From positions 1,881,191-1,945,190 of the forward strand of contig OZ025218.1 of assembly GCA_964019055.1 (NCBI GenBank): a stretch of DNA of 64,000 nt, read 5' to 3'. Made by a program: the position numbers and the translations under genes. Source of the DNA: Anthopleura xanthogrammica. Lineage: Eukaryota; Cnidaria; Anthozoa; Actiniaria; Actiniidae. Below, piece after piece: positions 58,226 to 64,000 of this stretch. How positions within the stretch are numbered: the first letter of the stretch is position 1; every line of letters begins with the position of its first letter. The notes under the pieces were generated by a model, which was given only the letters and a program-made list of their open reading frames with translations, made no database searches and was not told where the DNA came from.

Positions 58226-58231
58226 AATAAA
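58226..58231 (+). terminator. Putative polyadenylation signal of GRDP gene A
   Basis: AATAAA about 440 bp after the stop codon, followed by a T-rich, GTTGT-containing stretch (58233-58255) that fits a downstream element. It lies just before the boundary to unit B. Confidence 0.45.
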
Positions 58232-59037
58232 TTTGTTGTATTTTTCTTGTATTTTATTCATTATAAGCTGTATTAAGCTAATCTCAGTGATCACAACAGG
58301 GAAAAACCTTTACTCATTATTTAATGATAGAACTCATTGAAAAATTACAGAAATGAAACAAATATTACATATGGTAAGGTAAGATATAGGAAACACTGTT
58401 ATATATGTATAATGTAGGTAAAGATAAATGAAAATGAAAAAAAATTGAAAAAAATATATGTACAGTGATAATACATACATCTAATATATAATACTACGTG
58501 TTAAAATACTGGACGTTTGATCGCATAAAATTTTACAGTAAAAGAAAGGAATATGACGTGTGTGTAGCAGCTCACGGTCATGAGCTCCAAGAACATATAG
58601 AAAGTAATTTCTAACAGGAAAATACTAATACATGAGTATATGCCTCGGTGATTATGTTTTCATCGAGAACCTGAAAGGAGGACTTGAACATGTCGTTTGA
58701 CGCAGAATTAAACTAGAAATTTAACGGTAAGGTTAGAATATTGAGTGTATTGCTTAATTATAAGTTGTTATCTATCTTATAATATAAGATAGGTATGGTA
58801 CGTGTGCAAGGATATTTGTTACAGTATATTATATTATGTATGACCTCAACGGACTCTAACATGCATTTATGAACAGGATTTGTGTCATTTTTTGGACTTT
58901 GGGTATAGATAATATTATTCTAGACGATTAACATCGATTATTTTATATATTTATTACCAAAGGTTGTTTAGAACTAGGTAAAACTTGCAAAACTATAAGA
59001 GAAAGCGTCACACATCGTTTGTCAGTGTAACATTTAA

Positions 59038-60364
59038 GGTGTTTCCCTTTGTTTCCAAATAACCTACCGAACATTTTTTAGCGGTCGTTAAACTAACTTT
59101 CCTTTGTTTGATTCTTATGAAATTCGCACAAAATATTTAAGTAATTTAAATCTGGATTGAAACATTTTAACGTGGTCAAATACATTAATAAAGTTAGGGC
59201 AATTGAAAATGGTGTTATGATTCCAGCTGGCATGAATTAATTAGAACCCTCAGTCAAGCTTCAATTGCATTTTAGGCTAACTTTATTAATGTATTTGCAC
59301 CATTTTAAAACGTTTCAATCGAGATGACACTTTGAGACACTGTTGATCATATAGTGAAAAACCGATCACAAAAGTTTACAAATAATCTATCACGTGGTTT
59401 TTGAAATAGCAAGGAAAAGCGCTAAAACTATGATATTAGGCACTCGGTCAAAAAATATGTGGTTTCCTATAAAAAAAATTCATTCTCAAAAACGCAAAGT
59501 AGAAACTCTTTAAAACTTTCAAAATTAAATATTATAAGTTTAAGGGAAGTTATGTTGGTATTTAGAATTAAAGTTGTTAAAAATTTATAAACTAAACTAA
59601 GCAACTTATGGATACACATACACCGCACGCAAAACCTTTGATTCAATATGTTTTTACGATTTACTCAAAATTGGTCCGATAAAATTTTCTAGTTTTTAGA
59701 TATTTTGTTTGCCATATACCATAGTTTAATAGAATAGGTTTGGTATTTTTAGATACCGTCGTAATCGCTCAGAATTTAGGCTTAGCGGAATTCGAATATT
59801 AAACAATTATTGGATGTGGTTGAGCATGATATCGTAAATTATCAAGACCAAGGTCGTGTTATCTGCCGAAGCCGTAGGCTGAGGCGGATAAAACGGCCGA
59901 GGTCTTGATATTTACGATATCATGCGAAAACCGAATTCAATAATTGTTTTATTATACATTTTGTAAACTAAGAATAAAAATTTAATTCTGCTTTCGAAAA
60001 AAAATAACAAACGTATTTCAATTTCCATTGTGACCTTTGAACTCGACATGATAAATGTATTATCTGTAGGTCAAGCCTACAGATAATACATTTATCATGT
60101 CGAGTTCACACGATATCAGGGATTGGCTGAGGGCTCTCGGCCAATCAGAAGCGAGATAGTGAGTAAAATGTATAATAATCTTGTTTATCGCCGCTATTTA
60201 AACGTTAATTTGCTTACATTTTACATTTTTATAAACTTCAATATCAGGAAAATATTTAGTATGAATTTCATAATAATCGAACTACGTTCGTTAGTTTCGA
60301 AAGTTAGTTTAACGGCCGCTCAAAAATGTTCAGTATGGTTGCTTGAAAACAGGAGGGAAACACC
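59038..60364. mobile_element. 1.33-kb TIR DNA element inserted in unit B
   Basis: GGTGTTTCCCTTTGTTTCCA to GTTAAACTAACTTTC at the left pairs with GAAAGTTAGTTTAACGGCCG to GGGAAACACC at the right: about 65-bp terminal inverted repeats with mismatches. TAA borders both sides (59035-59037 and 60366-60368), suggesting a 3-bp Harbinger-type target duplication. Unit A has the empty site near 53757 (ACATTTAAATTCTAAAT). No transposase was found; it carries two inner palindromes (59800-59950; 60039-60107). Confidence 0.8.
60039..60107. repeat. Perfect 32-bp-arm hairpin
   Basis: GAACTCGACATGATAAATGT...CTGTAGG, a TCAAG loop, then the exact reverse complement. No mismatch was seen over 32 bp. It sits inside the 59038-60364 element. 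Confidence 0.9.
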
Positions 60365-61335
60365 ATAATTCTAAAAAAAAAATGTCTTGCTCACGGAATC
60401 CATCTAGGTTTTCGAATAATTAGATTCATTACACCCATATCTTATGGGCGATCTGTAATCAAACATTTTTACAAGCTATGTTTTCAACACTTACTGCATA
60501 TTCAAAATGAGAGTAAGGTATTCTAATAGCTTGCATTAATTATTTGAAGTCAACATTTTCCTTCATGTCACGCTCCATTCACAAGGACGTCGAAAAAAAA
60601 CAACTATGATATTTCTCAACATTATTTAGGACTTGTGCATTTGGTCAAAACTTTTAAGTTTAAAAACACACTATTTGAACACACTTTGAGAGTAAGCTAA
60701 GGTTCTCCCATTAAATATTTGAAGTCAGATGTTTCCTTCATGTCACGATTCATTCACAAGGAAGTCGAAAAACAATATTTCTCAATAATATTTATGACTT
60801 GTACATTTCGTCAAAACTTTTAAGTTTAAAAACACACTATTAGGAATTCCATGTTCTAACATCATGCAGAAAGAAATAAAAACAGATTCCAAAGCAATCA
60901 TTATACGAATCAGTAGCTACACAACATGATAAATATTCATGCAATAATTTATGGGTGGCCAAATTTAGCATCCGTCGTTTTCTTTGTTTCTTAAGTGTTA
61001 TGATATAGCATCTTTATTTGGCTTTTTTTTTTTTGCTTAAATTAACATCGAATTTCAATTCATGTTTCCGACTCTCCATGGTTACCACTGCTGTCAGTGT
61101 GCCCAACAAGTTCAAAAATTTAGCTAAATATCTCAGAATCTAAAACTCTGGTCATGGAAGATTAGTGTAATTTGTTTACGTATTCACTATTCCATGAAAA
61201 TGAAAATGAAAAAAAAAATTTCCAATCCTTGTAGTATTCTTGAAAACAGGTTATTTTTTAGTTGTTTGTGCGTGGGACAAGATTTTATTTCCACTGGGAA
61301 AACTCCACCTACAGTGATTTACTGGTTAGCTATTG

Positions 61336-61477
61336 TCTGAGTCGGAACCACGAATTGTGATCAGCTCTGTAAGTTACCTCAGCCTTGACTTAGATCAGCC
61401 GAGACGTTTGAGCCGAAACCATGAATAGTGATCAAGTCTGTAAGTTACCTGAGCCTTGACTTACATCAGTCCAGACG
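61336..61477 (+). repeat. 71-bp tandem duplication upstream of GRDP gene B
   Basis: Two copies (61336-61406 and 61407-61477) share GAACCA.GAAT.GTGATCA, CTGTAAGTTACCT.AGCCTTGACTTA and CAGACG-like ends. Unit A has one copy near 55005-55045. Confidence 0.75.
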
Positions 61478-61540
61478 TTGTTTCAGGGTTAGATACATGT
61501 AATTAACATCAGTGATTGTTTTTTTTATAAGATATAGAGC

Positions 61541-61548
61541 TATAAAAG
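61541..61548 (+). promoter_or_regulatory. Putative TATA box of GRDP gene B
   Basis: TATAAAAG, 66 bp before the ATG at 61614, aligned with 55096-55102 of unit A. Confidence 0.5.
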
Positions 61549-61613
61549 CGTTGGCTATTTGTAATGCCTACTGGTTTTGTAAAGTACATATCATCTTATT
61601 TTTCAGTTCAAGT

Positions 61614-64000
61614 ATGGCCTATAACGCACATGACTATTTCGAGTCTCATGGAAGAGACAAGAAGTTGCTCGACATTGCAGTTGCTGAACTTGATTTTCTA
61701 CAGCTAGTCGACAAGCATCAATTCTTATATGGTGGTCCCGTACTTGACAATGCCATTCGTCGCTATGAATGCTTTTGGCTTCCTCTTCTGGCAAAAGAAA
61801 GCAAGGGAGACAACCAACGAGGGAAAAACAGAGACAAGTTCTCTCTGCTGACTGCTCCTCTTGATGTGGCATGGGTATGGCACTTACATATGCTTGCTCC
61901 TTTGGCCTACAAACAAGACTGTGAATCCATGTTTGGTGAACTTTTAGACAGTGAATATCTTGCCAGAAATCATTCCGTTGGACGAAATCTATGGCAGCAG
62001 TCTTACCCAGATGAGCCTTTTGACCTGGACCTTACCACTGCGCCTCCCTACCTACAACAGTACAAGTCCCAGCTGAAGTACGATCTACAATCAGCTGCGG
62101 AAAGACAAAGTAAATTTTACTATAACGTCTCCCTGCCTCATTATCGAGATACAAAGTTTTTGAAAGATGCAGTAGAACGATACAAGCATCACTTAAACCT
62201 AAAGAAAGCCAACCCAAGGACATTTCTTGTTCCTTGTTACGACTTTGACCTTATTTGGCATGCACATCAGTTGTGTCCAGAGAAGTATAATCAAGATATG
62301 ACTGCCATTTTGGGGTATGTTCTCAACCATGATGACACAGAAACTGGCCGAGTTCCGGGTTCCAAGCTTTACGAGTCGGAAGTCCTAACAAGAGTTGCCT
62401 GGAAACAAGCAGGGCTCGAATTCCCTAAGAGAGGTGCTATGTACAGGGGTGACCTGCTTCCAAAGGCACCTCCAAGGCAGCCCGGAATATTCAACTCGTT
62501 AGCCACGTTTGACAGCGAGGTGGAGCTGTTGAAGATTGACACTCACTTGAACGCAAAGAAAAAGTTCCAAATAAGAATCGTTTCAACAAATTTTGAGGTG
62601 AGAAAGTCTGTCAAAGGAGGAGAAATGTCCTTTGGAAATTCAATGTCCCCATTACTATCAGGAATAAAAACAAATTCTGCAAAGGAATTGCCAGTTACAG
62701 CTACACTCTTTCACAAGAGGTTGTTTGGAAAAAAAGCTCTTCAAGATTCAGAAATACGTCTGAAGGAATTCCTCACTAGCCTGGAGAATCCTAACCAGAC
62801 TTTCCCAGCACAGTACACTACAACTATTTCTCTCGACGAAGGAACTGTGGAGTTAACATTCCGAGTAGCCAGTCCACCAGCCATGAGTAATTTCGAGTTT
62901 GACGTTGCAATTGATCCAAAGCTATACTTTATCAAAGTCAACCACGTGGCTCAAGTTCTAAGCCAGCCAATGCTCATGCTGTCACAGAAGAATATAGAAA
63001 AAGCATCTTTGCCTGGAGAAATGACGACCAATCAGATTAAAGATCACCGTGGAGAGGTTGTCTTTACCTGCAATATCGTGCATTCAGCAGATTGCATGCT
63101 TTCTGCTGTGGAGATCTTAGATATTTACAACAACCTTGCTGCTACTGCCCATGTCTTGGATACTGGTGCTCTTCCTGAAGCTTATGAGGTATCAAACGAG
63201 GGATTGGGATCCAATTGTGTTACGGTCGCAGGAAGAGAGGGAGCTCGAGCGATGTTGATTCGAGGTCGAGATCAAGACTATGGCATTTGCGTTGGAAAAT
63301 GGATCAAAAAAGAAATGAAAAACAGGCAAGGTTTTACAAAGAACATCTATTTTTTAGGAGTGAAGTATTACAACCTGAACGAAGGTGCTCAAGGGTGGTG
63401 TAAAGTGAAAAAGTTCAAGAACTCCAAGTTCCTACTCGTGCTTAGGCCAAGTAGCTCGTCACAGGTGCAAGTGAAGGTTGACCTTAAAGAAGGACACATT
63501 ACTGTGCCTGCAAGCGGGGCTGAAGATATCCCACAATGCCTTGCAGTAGGTTTTGCCGTGTCTGTACTTTACCTTCTCTGTCGCCCCTACAAACTCAAAG
63601 AAGCTGCTCCTCTTTGGAGGAAAACAAAAGTTGACAAATCTGTAGCTGGTGCGACAGATACTAGAGTACGTCGAAGAAGTCTTTCCGACAGGGGCAATGT
63701 CATGTATGCCACACCTTTTATGATGCTTGCTGCTGGATACTGCTGTATTACTGTGCCCACAAATGTATACCTAATGTCTGTTGCTGCTACGGGACATGTG
63801 GGATGGGATTTCTACCCACAATACTACGATAGCGTTGAGTTGGAAGAGATGGATCATGATGGAGAGTGGAAAGACTACATTGGTTTTGACGAACACGACG
63901 ATGAATGGGAAGATAATGCAAGTGTTGGATCGTTTGGGGATAACATTGATAGAGCCGATGACTGGGGAGATGGTGGTGCTGATAATGGCTATTGCGGGTC
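61614..64000 (+). CDS. GRDP-like glycine-rich protein, copy B, 3'-truncated by window edge
   Basis: ATG at 61614 (MAYNAHDYFESHG); the frame stays open for 795 codons to the right edge. It is very similar to copy A, with both WHxH motifs (VWHLHM, IWHAHQ) intact. Length differences are all in frame: plus 2 codons near 62905 (DVAIDPK against DVVPE) and minus 3 codons near 63600 (KEAAP against KEEQSAAP), so both copies look maintained as proteins. Substitutions cluster in the middle and C-terminal thirds (for example NRQGFTKNIYFLG near 63320). The Gly-rich tail is outside the window. Promoter and start are discussed under copy A. Confidence 0.85.
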   Translation, partial: MAYNAHDYFESHGRDKKLLDIAVAELDFLQLVDKHQFLYGGPVLDNAIRRYECFWLPLLAKESKGDNQRGKNRDKFSLLTAPLDVAWVWHLHMLAPLAYKQDCESMFGELLDSEYLARNHSVGRNLWQQSYPDEPFDLDLTTAPPYLQQYKSQLKYDLQSAAERQSKFYYNVSLPHYRDTKFLKDAVERYKHHLNLKKANPRTFLVPCYDFDLIWHAHQLCPEKYNQDMTAILGYVLNHDDTETGRVPGSKLYESEVLTRVAWKQAGLEFPKRGAMYRGDLLPKAPPRQPGIFNSLATFDSEVELLKIDTHLNAKKKFQIRIVSTNFEVRKSVKGGEMSFGNSMSPLLSGIKTNSAKELPVTATLFHKRLFGKKALQDSEIRLKEFLTSLENPNQTFPAQYTTTISLDEGTVELTFRVASPPAMSNFEFDVAIDPKLYFIKVNHVAQVLSQPMLMLSQKNIEKASLPGEMTTNQIKDHRGEVVFTCNIVHSADCMLSAVEILDIYNNLAATAHVLDTGALPEAYEVSNEGLGSNCVTVAGREGARAMLIRGRDQDYGICVGKWIKKEMKNRQGFTKNIYFLGVKYYNLNEGAQGWCKVKKFKNSKFLLVLRPSSSSQVQVKVDLKEGHITVPASGAEDIPQCLAVGFAVSVLYLLCRPYKLKEAAPLWRKTKVDKSVAGATDTRVRRRSLSDRGNVMYATPFMMLAAGYCCITVPTNVYLMSVAATGHVGWDFYPQYYDSVELEEMDHDGEWKDYIGFDEHDDEWEDNASVGSFGDNIDRADDWGDGGADNGYCG

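Larger units (their letters stand above)
53095..58335. repeat. Tandem segmental duplication carrying GRDP genes, unit A (~5.2 kb)
   Basis: From AAATTTACAGAAAT at about 53099 the sequence matches 58343 onward (for example TACATATGGTAAGGTAAGAT and GTAGCAGCTCACGGTCATGA), through the upstream region, the GRDP-like gene and its 3' flank. Unit A contains a MITE-like insertion (54824-54978) missing from B and lacks the 1.33-kb transposon of B. Within both units a ~180-bp segment is doubled (53946-54260 in A; 60537-60840 in B), so that local duplication is older. Confidence 0.9.
58342..64000. repeat. Tandem segmental duplication carrying GRDP genes, unit B (to window edge)
   Basis: Colinear with 53095-57789, interrupted by the 59038-60364 transposon. 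It also has a doubled 71-bp promoter-proximal segment (61336-61477) that is single in unit A. The unit continues past the right edge. Confidence 0.9.

Overview
The window looks like AT-rich nuclear DNA of a marine invertebrate, most likely an anthozoan cnidarian (perhaps a stony coral). This is inferred from GT-AG introns, the repeat load (hAT-like and palindromic MITEs, CR1/L2-type LINE remnants, a tRNA-derived SINE), and the mix of an NXPE-family esterase, a GRDP-like glycine-rich protein and a lineage-specific zinc-finger protein. Nothing bacterial or viral was recognised.

Layout. 1-658 (minus): 5' end of an NXPE-like gene running off the left edge. 3.3-8.1 kb: transposon graveyard with two hAT-like elements, LINE fragments and a three-layer nested insertion. 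8.28-17.4 kb (plus): three-exon gene for a protein of about 2198 aa with about 16 C2H2 zinc fingers. 17.4-22 kb: MITEs and large foldback elements. 22.4-26.7 kb (plus): complete seven-exon NXPE-family gene, 482 aa. 26.9-33.5 kb: LINE tail, SINE-derived tandem repeat, foldback element and a 1.4-kb satellite of CACAACAA units. 33.6-50 kb: cluster of at least five related small-protein genes sharing an LPPIP...FLV module, not a family I recognise. Two of these genes lie in a 4.5-kb tandem segmental duplication. 50-53 kb: foldback elements and pentanucleotide satellites. 53-64 kb: a second tandem segmental duplication, each unit carrying a GRDP-like gene; the second copy runs off the right edge.

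The two strongest themes are: (1) the LPPIP family, with members on both strands and a 745-bp tract of zero difference between two tandem copies that suggests gene conversion; (2) tandem duplication followed by independent MITE insertion or deletion, so each unit preserves the empty or intact state of the other. No operon-like logic applies; each gene is an independent eukaryotic locus, and functions beyond family level are inference.
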